Positions 37,714-49,737 of a DNA stretch of 64,000 nucleotides are shown one piece after another; position 1 is the stretch's first letter; each line of letters opens with the position of its first letter. The translations under genes were made by a program, and so were the position numbers. This stretch comes from Apostichopus japonicus (Eukaryota; Echinodermata; Holothuroidea; Aspidochirotida; Stichopodidae), in the NCBI RefSeq assembly GCF_037975245.1, contig NC_092567.1:6446714-6510713 (forward strand). The letters are read 5' to 3'. Below the pieces are notes generated by a model. It was not told the DNA's origin, did no database searches, and saw only the letters and a program-made list of their open reading frames with translations.

Positions 37714-38193
37714 GTAAGTCAATACAGCTGAATACATTCTACCTTAGTATTTAACATTGTATTTGTTAATAGAGATTGTCTGCTACCTTTAGTTGTACAA
37801 TCTTAATATATTAATAATAATCTCCATCAATAACCAGAAATTGTATTCCTATATCTGTGATTATCTAATTTTATCTGGCCAATAACTATAATTGGTTTTA
37901 TTGTACATTTCATTAATAAAGCTGATCCATGATTCAATGTATGAGATGAATGATAAGTTCCTTCCATTAACATAAACATCGTTCACTTGTTTCCCGTGTG
38001 GCGGTGTTTTGTTTGGCTGGTGGTTTAAATTACTTGTTGACTCATGGTATTCCTGGCGCTTTTTTCTGGGGAGGGGGGGAGGGGGTTGCTTAGGTTTAAC
38101 TTCCCCATTATTCTACTAATAAGTATGTTGTTCGACCCATTGATTATGATAACAATATAACCTGATATATATCATATTATTTTTATATTACAG

Positions 38194-38325
38194 CACAATG
38201 CAAAATGCATGTTCAACTGGCGATGCCAATCATCAGCAGGACTGTGACGTAATTCACTCAATCCTCAAAACGATGGCAGTACATTCAGTGAGGAAGGATC
38301 TAATAAAGATTTAGGTTGTAAACTG
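38194..38325 (+). other. Probable 3'UTR exon with AATAAA
   Basis: The acceptor ATTTTTATATTACAG ends at 38193 and AATAAA is at 38302-38307. This fits a final untranslated exon of about 130 bases after the 37713 donor. The end is estimated from the polyadenylation signal. Later AATAAA-like motifs could give longer versions. Confidence 0.45.
38302..38307 (+). terminator. Candidate polyadenylation signal AATAAA
   Basis: Canonical hexamer in a sensible place, 108 bases after the last acceptor. No supported gene lies between here and the ATATT array at 38956. Confidence 0.4.
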
Positions 38326-38955
38326 TTAACATCTCCCAAATACTACAAACAGCGCCAGCTAGAGCTCCAGTATAATACACTTGGAACTAGTCTCTAATGA
38401 TTGTGACGTCATCAAATGCTTATATTCTCAAGACAATGGCATGGTGACTTCGTAAACACTGTAACTTTTACATTCATTGTGAATGGATCTTGTTTAGAGA
38501 TTAATTTGTAAAATAATATTAATAACAACACATCCAAGAAATAAGTAAAATTTGAAAGATTACTGTTCAATTTACATTTTGTTTAAGGGATTACTTTATT
38601 CGGAATTTCAGTCTTTAAATGTTATAGTACAAAAACAAAGTTATGTTTCTTCAACTTTTCTGGTTTGGTAAGATAAATTTCTGGTAAATTCCTTTAATGT
38701 TAAATTGATGATGACGTCAACCCCTTAGTACAGGCCTAAATATTCATGTCAATTTTGTGATTTATATATTTGAATAACTCAACAAAATCAAGTTTTGTCA
38801 TTTCGTTCTTACACCAAAGCATAGTTAGATGATTTCCACAACATTTGTCCGTGTAGAATGTGTACTTCAATGTTAACATGTTATATGAGGCTATAAAGTC
38901 TTCTTATTCCATTGTGTTTCTGTTGTACTTATATGAACTGACATAACTGTCTCCG

Positions 38956-39981
38956 TATTATATTATATTATTATATATATATATGTTATATTATATTATA
39001 TTATATTATATTATATTATATTATATTATATTATATTATATTATATTATATTATATTATATTATATTATATTATATTATATTATATTATATTATATTATA
39101 TTATATTATATTATATTATATTATATTATATTATATTATATTATATTATATTATATTATATTATATTATATTATATTATATTATATTATATTATATTATA
39201 TTATATTATATTATATTATATTATATTATATTATATATTATATATTATATATTATATATTATATTATATTATATTATATTATATTATATTATATTATATT
39301 ATATTATATTATATTATATATTATATATTATATATTATATATTATATATTATATATTATATAATATATATTATATAATATATATTATATAATATATATTA
39401 TATATTATATATTATATATTATATATTATATATTATATATTATATATTATATATTATATATTATATATTATATATTATATTATATTATATTATATTATAT
39501 TATATTATATTATATTATATTATATTATATTATATTATATTATATTATATTATATTATATTATATATTATATTATATTATATTATATTATATTATATTAT
39601 ATATTATATTATATTATATTATATTATATTATATTATATTATATTATATTATATTATATTATATTATATTATATTATATTATATTATATTATATTATATT
39701 ATATATTATATTATATTATATTATATTATATTATATTATATTATATTATATTATATTATATTATATTATATTATATTATATTATATTATATTATATTATA
39801 TTATATTATATTATATTATATTATATTATATTATATTATATTATATTATATTATATTATATTATATTATATTATATTATATTATATTATATTATATTATA
39901 TTATATTATATTATATTATATTATATTATATTATATTATATATTATATTATATATTGATATATATATATATATATTATATT
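38956..39981 (+). repeat. 1-kb pentanucleotide array (ATATT)n
   Basis: Almost pure ATATT/TTATA repeat for about 1.0 kb, with interruptions near 39231-39480 where the period changes to 7 (TATATAT type) and short inverted TATATAATATATATTATATA dyads appear. The 126-codon Tyr/Ile frame inside is an artefact of a 5-base repeat with no stop in that frame. It begins about 630 bases beyond the 38.3 kb polyadenylation signal. Confidence 0.98.
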
Positions 39982-42900
39982 GATGACGTACCCACCACAT
40001 TGGTGATCAATTAGATGTTATAGTAGTTATTTGCACCACCAACAGAAAGCTAATTTGTAGAATGGGAATTAAACGGTAATGTGCAGTATTTTTTTTTCTA
40101 ATTGTATTGTTTCCTTATATGTAACAAAGTCGTCGTTACTTGCGAAAATGAAGAGAAAGGTTTGTTCACCTACTCGTGTGTCCCTGATCAGATATTGCTG
40201 GACCTGCACTCCTCGTGTGCAAGGTATAACATTCTTCATCGGTCCAATTGTATTTAATGTTATGATACATCCCAATTCCAGACCCATTTCTCTACCTTGC
40301 AACCTCCGCCCTCCCCACAAACAAACACTTTACTACTCAGTACTGTACGCAGACATGTTTGAAATACTTTGGTTTAAATCTGTACATACTGTATCCACAT
40401 ACACTCGGTAACTAGGAGTTCATGATTAAACTTTTCTTCGTCCTTACTTTTACTAAAGTTTGATGTAAACTGTGACGTATCGGTTACGTAATGTCTAAAA
40501 TCTAACAAAAAATAGAGCCACATTAACTGTGTCAATGTAAAGACTAAATAACATTCATTGGTTATCTACAATACCATTGTGTTATTAAAATCGATCTACA
40601 AGAACTTAGAGGTGATATTAATTAATATCTGTGACATCTTTGTTCTAAGTCAGCATTTCTTTATTTTTTTCTGTTCCTATGAATTATCGTTCTTAACATG
40701 AACTTAACTGCAACTTCATCTATCATTATTTTCGTTTTCTTATTCTATTATTATGTTCACTTATTATTATATTATTATGTTAAGCATCGCTTTATGATTG
40801 TTTTGATAGATTTATGATCTGTTTGTTTCAAATCAGCATTTTAATAATTTAGTTTATTATCAATTTTACGGCATATCCTATTTTTTGTATAACTGATCCC
40901 ATCAGCGCACGAAGAATATAATATGAACGCTCAAAATAGTTCACCGACAAACAAACATACAAACGTCTCTATTTAGTGTTAACGTTATCTCTTCGAAATT
41001 TGCAGTCAAGTTAAGTGCGCTTTGATCATGCGCAATTAGTTTAATCTCTCCAGGTATGATGATATGACGTCAATATAAGATTAATAACAAAACTACAGAA
41101 ATTAATCAGATAGACAGGTTCCCATTATTGTTAGCTCTTTTCGTTCCGGTTTGAATCAAAACTGACTGTAACGTCGATAATCTTAAAACTGAAAGTCAAG
41201 GGCAAAAAAATTACATTGTAACAGTTTGTACCAAAAGTGATCTTGAAGAAAACAGGTGTGATGTCATAGCAGGTGTAAGGTCAGGTGATGTAAAGTGTGA
41301 TGTCACTGACAGCAAAATAGTCTTTCTTTCATGATTTCACTTAATTGGTATGGCTTTGGATTGGAAAAGATCTCAACATTGCTTTAGGGTATGTGACAAT
41401 GACAATACCCATAGTTTAGTACATACCAATTTTCAAAAGAAATAGAAAATTAGACTTCCCCGCCCCTCCCATTTTTGATTCCTTGTCTGTGTGTGCTTCT
41501 GTGACACTTGCTTGTTTCCGCGATAACTCAACAACGGAGTAATGTATGTATGTCGTACTTGCTAAATGTAGATGTATTTTAGTAAAGAGGTGTGCCCTAT
41601 TTGTTAGCGCTGACTTTATGAATATTAATGAGGTTATACACTTTTGGACCCGAACTTGTGGGCCCCAATATTTTCGGACCATTTGAGCGCAAAGTTTTAT
41701 TGGGCCTAATTTTTGGAAAGGGCCAAAATGTTATATTGCAGTAACTCCACAACCTTCAAGTACATCAGGTTGTATCCAAAATTGGAATGCAGTTGTTGGT
41801 TAATATCTGGTAGATGTGGGCATGAATATTATGATACCGTTTTGGGTGAAGACGTAAAACACTTTAATATTCCACTAATCAAGTATCCATAGCGACCGTT
41901 GGACACTTCTTAATATTGTATCGTCTATATTTACCTTCCGTTGATATTATAGTACTAAATATTAGTTTAGTTTAATTTTGAAATATTACATTTTGCTTTC
42001 ATTAATTGCTTCATATACAGTCTTGTCTTGTTACATAATTTTTACTCTTCATTATTTTAATGCGCTTTATAAATGATTCTACCGGTTTCGTTTTAATTCA
42101 GACCTTTATTATCTTTATACTTAGACATTTTCCTTCGATTTAGAACAATTCTAAGACATATGTAATACTTGCTCTAATTATTGTTATATTTCGTCATTAA
42201 TTATTAGATTGCTTTCTACTTCATCCGTTTATTAATTTTACTTTTTTTCAAGATTTAGTTGCTTTATTTCGTTCCTCCTATTTCTATGTTATGAATTAAT
42301 CTTTGATAATACTCACGCGTAATACAGTGAATATTAGAAGAATATTGTTAAATGTTATAATAATAATAACAATAACAGGCTGTCTATCGTTATACCATTA
42401 ATTGTGTTATTCAAAATCAAACTAAAACAATGTCTTAGACATTCATTAATAACAATGACATGATTTGCTTTTCAATACAGTTCTTTATTCCATGATTATG
42501 ATCTCTAATTATGTTTCTTTGGAGTCAATAGGAACACGTGACTAACGTATTATAGTAAGATAACATTGCAATACATGATAATGATCATAACGAAGATGGT
42601 GTTCTATATATTTAACATGAACCTTCAATGCAATGATCGGTTCTCCATACACATTTTTCATCATTTGGTATCGTTAATTTGCTCCTTCTTATTGATGATG
42701 TTGATTGATGATTAACAAATATTCATGATCACTTCATTGTAATGTAGTTTTTGTCGTATTTGCTTTAACCCAATTGGATGTTATGATGCCATAAAGTTTA
42801 CCAATATAACCCAAGCCCTGTCCCGCAAAACTGAATATATTTACATAACAACAAAAACTGACCGACATATATATATGGAAAAATCACAGCGTCACGATAT

Positions 42901-44359
42901 CTGTTTATGATATGAGATATATCCAATAAAATAATTATTCCTTTATTTTGTTATATTCTTGGTATTTCTGTATGCTTGTACAAATATACAATTTTTACTA
43001 CCAAACACACTTGTTCCCTTTGAGGCGATCCTGGTCTCTCATTCTGATACAATTAAAACCTATTCATCCCATGTATCTGTTACTATATCATAAGTTCATA
43101 TCGTAGAATCTTATGATGAAATTATTGATATGTATTGATGTTGTAATGTCAATGGAAGCAATAAAAGAAAACTAATCGGAGAAATATTGTCAACAGTGTT
43201 ATCTCTGTGTAACATGTAGTCTATATACTAACTTGTAATTTCAACCTCTTACTCTTGTGCTGTCCTGCGTCAAGGTCATACAGAAGGTTACTGCTATACA
43301 TTAACTCTCAACACAGGTGAGGCTGGTATAATTGCGGTTGAGATTTAGAAATTCTCCCAACAAAAGTGTTGATGTCGATATGTCTGCCATAAATTTAAAC
43401 TTTCTCTTCAAGTTCATCCCAACATTTTCTAGAAACAAGTGCCTTTTGAAAGATTCTAAACTTCCAACTTATTACCAAATATTCAGAAGTGTATAATAAA
43501 CTGAACGCAAAGTATATTGCTCAATGTGGAATCTGGTGACCATTATATGATTTTATAGCGTATTTTGGGCAATATATTAATCATCTTCAGACTTCAGGCA
43601 AGAATTTTAACGGTTTTCCATTTTCCTTGTTTCTTTTTTCTTAAAGAAACGAATTTCACTCCTCGTCTCCATACGATGATCTCTCCTTGTCAACATCCAC
43701 TGTGTTGATCATTGACGTCTCTGCAGAAATGGGGCCGGGTGGGGGAGAGGGGTGGGGAGGGGTGTTCCTTGCGGATTCCCTCCATTGTATTAACCTTAAA
43801 TCGAGATGAACTTCCTCATTGAATCTCATTTGGTAAAAACTGGTAAATCAATGATACCGATACTCCTGGCCACTATATTCTTACTGGATTCATTTCTCCC
43901 GTACAATGTCCTTTCCCTTCCCCGTTCGTCTTCAACTGTACTGGATACCACGTATGTCTGTTTCTATGTATTGACAACGTCATAATACTTATCAATATAT
44001 GTTAACATTTTTGGGGGCCTTTGTTAGGTAACACTTTGTCACACCCGTCTGCAGGGTTTTCATTAAACTGTCCCCTAAAATGAAAACGAAAAGTGTAAAT
44101 TTGCTGAGAATGGTTATTAATACATCGATTACGATATGCGATTCTATTTTATTTTATAATTTTATGTCGTGGAGTTGAAGTTTTGCTTCATAGACTTGTT
44201 TTCAACATAGATTCCAATCCTTTCTTGTTTTCACTCTCTTTGACCCAGTTTCTAAAAGTCGTAAACATTGACCAATATTGATGTCTGGCAGTAATATAAA
44301 TGGCTTATGTAACCCTTCATAGAGTGATGTTGTGGTCTTGCAGTAAAATAGATATATCG
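39982..44359. other. Non-coding stretch, nothing supported
   Basis: No gene recognised. Open frames at 40079-40411 and 41416-41682 lack motifs and splice context. GGGCCCCAATATTTTCGGAC and related phrases near 41640-41720 look like old repeat sequence that I cannot place. A G-rich tract lies at 43733-43764. Confidence 0.45.
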
Positions 44360-44666
44360 TCTCATTAACACCGCGGTTTATGATATACCGCAACTGAGAG
44401 ATTGTGGCAATTCATCCTAAGCAAGAGATAGTATCAGATTGATACAAAGTTCAGTGATGGGGTAATGATTGCTACTTGTTTTAGGTGTTTAATTAGTCAA
44501 AGTACTGATAATAATCAATAATTTAATAAACAAATAAACAAATAAAACAGAACACACATCGAAGTTCAAAATAGGAAATGGAAGTGGGGGGGGTGGCTGT
44601 AAATCTAATCACACTAGCATATATGACGCCGTGATCAATTGTTGGTGCATAAGATATGCATCACCC
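44360..44666 (+). repeat. Dispersed repeat, copy 2 (partner at 10.2 kb)
   Basis: Direct-orientation partner of 10240-10516, slightly longer because of extra AAATAAAC units and about 25 extra bases around 44560-44590. Both copies end at the same TAAGATATGCATCACC. Confidence 0.85.
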
Positions 44667-44838
44667 ATAGAAATTGAAGTAGGGAGAATAACGTCATGCA
44701 ACATATACTGAAGCCACCCATTTAACTGGTGGCGCTTTGCTTGTACTGCAAGAGAGTAACGGAGCGTAATACAAACACTACGTCTTTGAAATAACTAAAG
44801 TGATAAAGTTGACATTAATCACTCGAAATGGTGATATC

Positions 44839-45551
44839 GCGTGCTTATGGAAAGCCGTTTTAACATTTAATAAGGAATTTCAGATATCTCGAGAATAATT
44901 TCAGATATCTCAAATTAAATTACAGATATCTCAAATTTATTTAAGATATCTACAAATAATTGCAGATATCTTAAAATCAATTTCAGATATCTCGAAATAC
45001 AAGGGAATTTCAGATATCTGAAATTGAATTCGAGATATCTCGAATTCAATTTCAGATATCTCGAATTCAATTTCGGATATCTCGAATTCAATTTCAGATA
45101 TCTGAAATAGAATTTTGAATATCTCGAATTCAATTTCAGATATCTCGAATTCAATTCAGATATCTCGAATTAGAATTGCAGATATCTTGAATTCAATTTT
45201 AGATATCTCGAATTCAATTTCAGATATCTCGAATTCAATTTAAGATATCTGAAATAGAATTTCAGATATCTCGAATTCAATTTCGGATATCTCGAATTCA
45301 ATTTCAGATATCTCGAATTGAATTTCAGATATCTGAATTAGAATTTCAGATATCTCGAAATCTATTTAAGATATCTCGAATTCAATTTCAGATATCTCGA
45401 ATTGAATTTCAGATATCTGAATTAGAATTTCAGATATCTCGAAATCTATTTAAGATATCTCGAATTCAATTTCAGATATCTGAAATAAGAAACAATTTCA
45501 GATATCTAAAATTCCCAATTAAATGTTAAAATGGCTTTCCATACGTGCTGC
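44839..45551. repeat. GATATC-palindrome minisatellite with inverted flanks
   Basis: The core (about 44880-45510) is some 30 units of GATATCTCGAATTCAATTTCA (period 20-21). Each unit contains GATATC and often GAATTC. A 50-base perfect palindrome occurs at 45012-45061. The array is bounded by imperfect inverted repeats of about 50 bases: left 44839-44888, right 45501-45551, sharing TATGGAAAGCC, TTTTAACATTTAAT and GGAATTT. The layout resembles a foldback or MITE-like element whose interior has become a palindromic minisatellite. The minus-strand Asn-Ser-Arg-Tyr peptide repeat is not a gene. Confidence 0.92.
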
Positions 45552-46600
45552 TCTTGGGTGCCAAAATCGTGAAAAATGTAGCAGTGGACTGTAGTTTCAC
45601 ATGTAATTCTTAAGAAGCAATAGTAGAAGCAATTACATAGAAATATAATTACTTTACTAGTGTCGTCCAGCTGCTGTATTGTAATTTACTGGACCCTGGA
45701 AATAGTTAGCCTAGCCCCTAGACCGGCTGTCCTTTTGAATGCGATATGACTAAAAGCCTAGTGAAAAAAAAATATCACCACCTCATTTTACTTAAAAAAT
45801 GTATACCTAACGATAGATCCACATGCTATAATAACATGGGATGACGGTTATGATATCATGGGCTTATCACTAACATTTCAATACTAGGAAATAGGCTTAG
45901 CCTAACTTATGTTTATGCACGTAGCCTTACCCCTTGGTGGGATATGTTATCCTGCATAAACTACTACCCAATTTGTAACATTATTTCTCAGACCTGCATG
46001 CACAGACTAATATGGAAGAATTACACAAATTAAGTTGCGGAAGGGGGGAGGGTGGAGAGGGTTACATTTTCAAGGGACAACTATGACAATATCTGAGTGA
46101 AGCACTAAAATAATGCAAGCAAGAAAAACGTTTGCCATGTGCCTCTTAGATGAAATTACACTTCCAGATATTAAAAGTTGCACAAAACACTCCACTTATT
46201 CAAGTCATTAGAGGCGATACAAAAAATCAAACTTGATTCTTAAGTCAGGAGTATAGTACTTACCAGTCTGGTCGCCATAACATGTCTCTGTTTTGCAAAG
46301 TACACCTACTCTTTCACAAAAACGGGTAAAATCAAATTCAATTTCAAAGTCGAATGCACAATGTATGTATATGCAGACGTACAAATGATCTGGCTTTTTG
46401 CAGTATAACGCAAAGCGCCCTCATTTTGCCTGTTTATATTATACATTTTATTTGTTTTTTGGGGAGGGGGGTGGGAGGTAAGGGAGGTGTGAAATAGTTA
46501 CAAAAATTTAGAATGTTAAAGAAAGAAAATGTATTAAATGGTGGACGGCATTCAGATAGTGTTGTCATTGGTGGGGGTATAGGAAGGTAGTACGGAGTTA
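45552..46600. other. Non-coding stretch, nothing supported
   Basis: No exon, RNA gene or mobile element recognised. G-rich tracts near 46040 and 46462. Confidence 0.45.
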
Positions 46601-47690
46601 AGTGGTCACGCGATATCAATTAAAGGAAGTATACAATAGATACATTCAGCTGATTATATGAATATGACTACCTGTATATTAATATTACATGTGTAGGGTC
46701 TGTGGTAGTGTGAAATAGTCATACAGAGTCAAACAACGTAAATGTATGATATATGACAAACGTTAACTATTTAATCGTCACAAACTCTCAGTCTAAATTA
46801 CTAACGATGATATAGAGTCAAGTAGTCACGTGATATAAATTAAAGAAAGTATACAATATATACATTCAGCTGATTATATGAATATGACTACCTGTATATT
46901 AATATTACATGTGTAGTGTCTGTGGTAGTGTGAAATAGTCATACAATGTCAAACAACGTAAATATATGATATATGACAAACGTTAACTATTTAATCGTCA
47001 CAAACTCTCAGTCTAAATTACTAACGATGATATAGAGTCAAGTAGTCACGTGATATAAATTAAAGAAAGTATACAATAGATACATTCAGCTGATTAAATA
47101 TATATGACTACTTGTCTATATTAGATGTGTAGGGTCTGTGGTAGTGTGAAATAGACATACAATGTCAACGTAAATGTCTGAAATATGACAACCGTTAAAT
47201 ATTTAATCGTCACAATCTATCAGTCTAAATTACTAACGATGATATAGAGTCAAGTAGTCACGTGATATAAATTAAAGAAAGTATACAATATATACATTCA
47301 GCTGATTATATGAATATGACTACCTGTATATTAATATTACATGTGTAGTGTCTGTGGTAGTGTGAAATAGTCATACAATGTCAAACAACGTAAATATATG
47401 ATATATGACAAACGTTAACTATTTAATCGTCACAAACTCTCAGTCTAAATTACTAACGATGATATAGAGTCAAGTAGTCACGTGATATAAATTAAAGAAA
47501 GTATACAATAGATACATTCAGCTGATTATATGAATATGACTACCTGTATATTAATATTACATGTGTAGTGTTTGTGGTAGTGTGAAATAGTCATACAATG
47601 TCAACGTAAATGTCTGATATATGACAACCGTTAAATATCTAATCGTCACAATCTATCAGTCTAAACTACTAACGATGATATAGTATCAAT
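46601..47690 (+). repeat. 220-bp satellite, five copies with dimer structure
   Basis: Units begin with GTCACGYGATAT at 46605, 46825, 47045, 47257 and 47477 (spacing 220, 220, 212, 220). Copies 2 and 4 appear identical by eye over about 220 bases. Copies 3 and 5 share private variants (loss of AACAAC before GTAAATG, CCGTTAAATAT, ATCTATCAGTCT). So the last four copies form two ~435-base dimers. No coding frame. Confidence 0.95.
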
Positions 47691-48529
47691 CATATACATC
47701 ATGAACGATACGCAGATGTTAATAACAATATTAAACATTTTGTTTTTGTAGTATTATGCTTTTCTATATCCAAATAAGTACAAAAATTGTTTTACGTCAT
47801 ATTATTATTAATTTTTTTATATGAATTAATGGATTGATTTCATCTTTTAAATTCTAATATATAATTAAAACTATTTATATTTTCGACAAAAAATAATTAT
47901 CCCTGATTAATTTTGGAAAAGTTTCTAATCATCATAATCATTTTATTCCCGGCTACGAAGATCTTTTAATTTGACCCCCCAAAAAAGAAGGAAAAACATT
48001 AATCTTTATAATCTAATCCTTTAATGAAGAAATTGTGATGTGATGAACTTGGACAGATGTGCAGTTACTGAAATTACGTTAACGGTTATTTTTCAAATGA
48101 TATAGGTCCCCAGAAAAAAAATAATAAATACACGTTTGGCCACGTATGTAAGTTGGAACGTGCATCTAATTATGTTACTGGAATTCACCATTATATGTTA
48201 GTATATAGTAGTTTTGTCATTATTATTCAAATCATTTAGGAAAAGAAAAAGACCATAGTCATCGCCTGGCACAGTGTTTGCAAATACAAAGATTCAGTAA
48301 AAATGTTTAGCACTGTGGACGCTGCTTGACTTAAAATATTTCAATATAAGCAGTGTTTTGTTAATTATTGGAGAAACAGAGAAATAAAACAAAAGGGTTG
48401 TTAGCATCCATTCAATTATCAATAAAAAATGTTAACTCAATCTGACAATAGTAATCCGTAGGCCATGTTGGAACCAACCGTCAGAGAACAAATGAGTACT
48501 GGATACCAGGTTCAATACACCGCCTGCAG
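47691..48529. other. Non-coding stretch, nothing supported
   Basis: AT-rich sequence without recognisable exon, repeat array or RNA gene. Confidence 0.45.
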
Positions 48530-48577
48530 GTTTGTAGGTAAAGCTACGCTTCTAAGGCGAGAGGTTCGAAACCGGTA
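48530..48577 (+). other. tRNA-like fragment, possible SINE head
   Basis: GTAGGTAAAGCTACGCTTCTAAGGCGAGAGGTTCGAAACC-type order is visible: an anticodon-arm-like CGC..GCG stem followed five bases later by GGTTCGAAACC (48563-48573), which matches a T-arm and B-box. The D-arm and A-box are poor and no acceptor stem closes, so this is not called as a tRNA gene. A tRNA-derived SINE relic is the likeliest reading. Confidence 0.3.
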
Positions 48578-48666
48578 AAGAAGTTTTTAATTCCACTGTT
48601 GGCAACTGCCACCTGTATCGAGCAATACTAGTTGTCACTCTCGGTAAGCACGTCATACCCCCACAA

Positions 48667-48740
48667 CAGTGGCGTAGCCAGACTTTTCCATCTGGGGGGG
48701 CAAAGGGGGGGGGGCGAAGGGTCTGATTGGTGGGGCAGAC
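48667..48740 (+). repeat. CAGTGGCGTAGCCAG transposon-end fragment
   Basis: CAGTGGCGTAGCCAG (48667-48681), followed by a G-rich GGGGGGGCAAAGG stretch. This motif is a familiar TIR-type sequence of hAT-like repeats in many animal genomes (recall only). The matching inverted end CTGGCTACGCCACTG is not visible in the window, so it is a fragment or solo end. Confidence 0.45.
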
Positions 48741-49171
48741 TAAGCTAGTACAAAATACATACCAAACAGTTTGCATGACAAACTGTGGCAAATCGGGTAT
48801 TGTGTCAGCAATGTAGGGTACAGATGGTCACTCTAGTTAGCTGACGTTTTATGTTATTTCCACATAGGTATTATTAACGATAAAACTGATCACTGAAAAA
48901 GTCATCGATAATTCTCTTTAAAAATCTGAATAGACTATGCTCTTTCTGTCAGTATTCAAAGATGATCAGCATGATATCTGACTTGCCTGGGAGTGTAACC
49001 CCCCCCCCCCCACAATCAACAAAAGATGTTATCATTCCCCCTGCGGGCCCATCTTTTGCACTTTCTAGGGCTCACTCAAACAGTCTAGCGAATGTTAATT
49101 CGCCTATTCTGATGACTGTCTGCGAACTTATCGACGAATTTTGCGCCCTATTACAGACTCAGCCTCAGCTA

Positions 49172-49737
49172 AGGTGACCATATTTTCGTGACTGAAATCG
49201 GGGACATTTATTGCGTGACTGATATGGGGGAGGGGTTAAAGGGAGGGGCTGTCCCCCTCCCCTTTAAGAAATTTTCAAGTGCCTAAGGTGCTTAGATGTA
49301 AAATGGTGATACTTTGAAGCACTTTTTAAATCAATTTTATTTTCAAAAATGTAGCTTTTATTTAAATGAAATCCACTTACTTTACGTGGTTCTTTGAATG
49401 CTTGTGATTTGCTCATGCTCACACTATAAGTGTCGTTGTGTCGCCGTAGTTGCCATTTATACGGTCGAAAGAGTGCTAGGCTAGATCGATCTAGCATATT
49501 TTTAACAGTGTTTCCACTTTACACTGGCCCACCTGAAATACTGGTTATAAGTTCCGTTCTGCGACTGCACACTTGACTAAATTTTGTTTTTACAATTCTT
49601 TTACTAATAATGTGGGATATTTTCGAAATTCCTGAACATTTTGACGAATCGGGGACATTTTCGGGGACACTTGTTCATCGGGGACAACACACTGTAATCG
49701 GGGACTGTCCCCGAAAATCGGGGACGTCTGGTCACCT
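49172..49737. mobile_element. MITE-like element with AGGTGACCA ends and GGGGAC motifs
   Basis: The left end AGGTGACCATATTTTCG and the right end (reverse complement AGGTGACCAGACGTCCCC) share AGGTGACCA. ATCGGGGACA-type motifs are repeated near both ends, six or more at the right. This layout resembles non-autonomous hAT elements. I see no convincing 8-bp target duplication, so borders and superfamily are tentative. The interior has no transposase. Confidence 0.5.

Noticed and set aside
38983-39363. 126-codon Tyr/Ile-rich open frame
   Set aside because: Pure read-through of the ATATT array, whose five-base period happens to contain no stop in this frame.
40079-40411. 110-codon open frame on the plus strand
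   Set aside because: No recognisable family, no splice context, and an overlapping antisense frame of similar quality.
44915-45154. Asn-Ser-Arg-Tyr-Leu-Lys repeat peptide on the minus strand
   Set aside because: Product of the GATATC minisatellite with period 21; the frame breaks wherever the period is 20.
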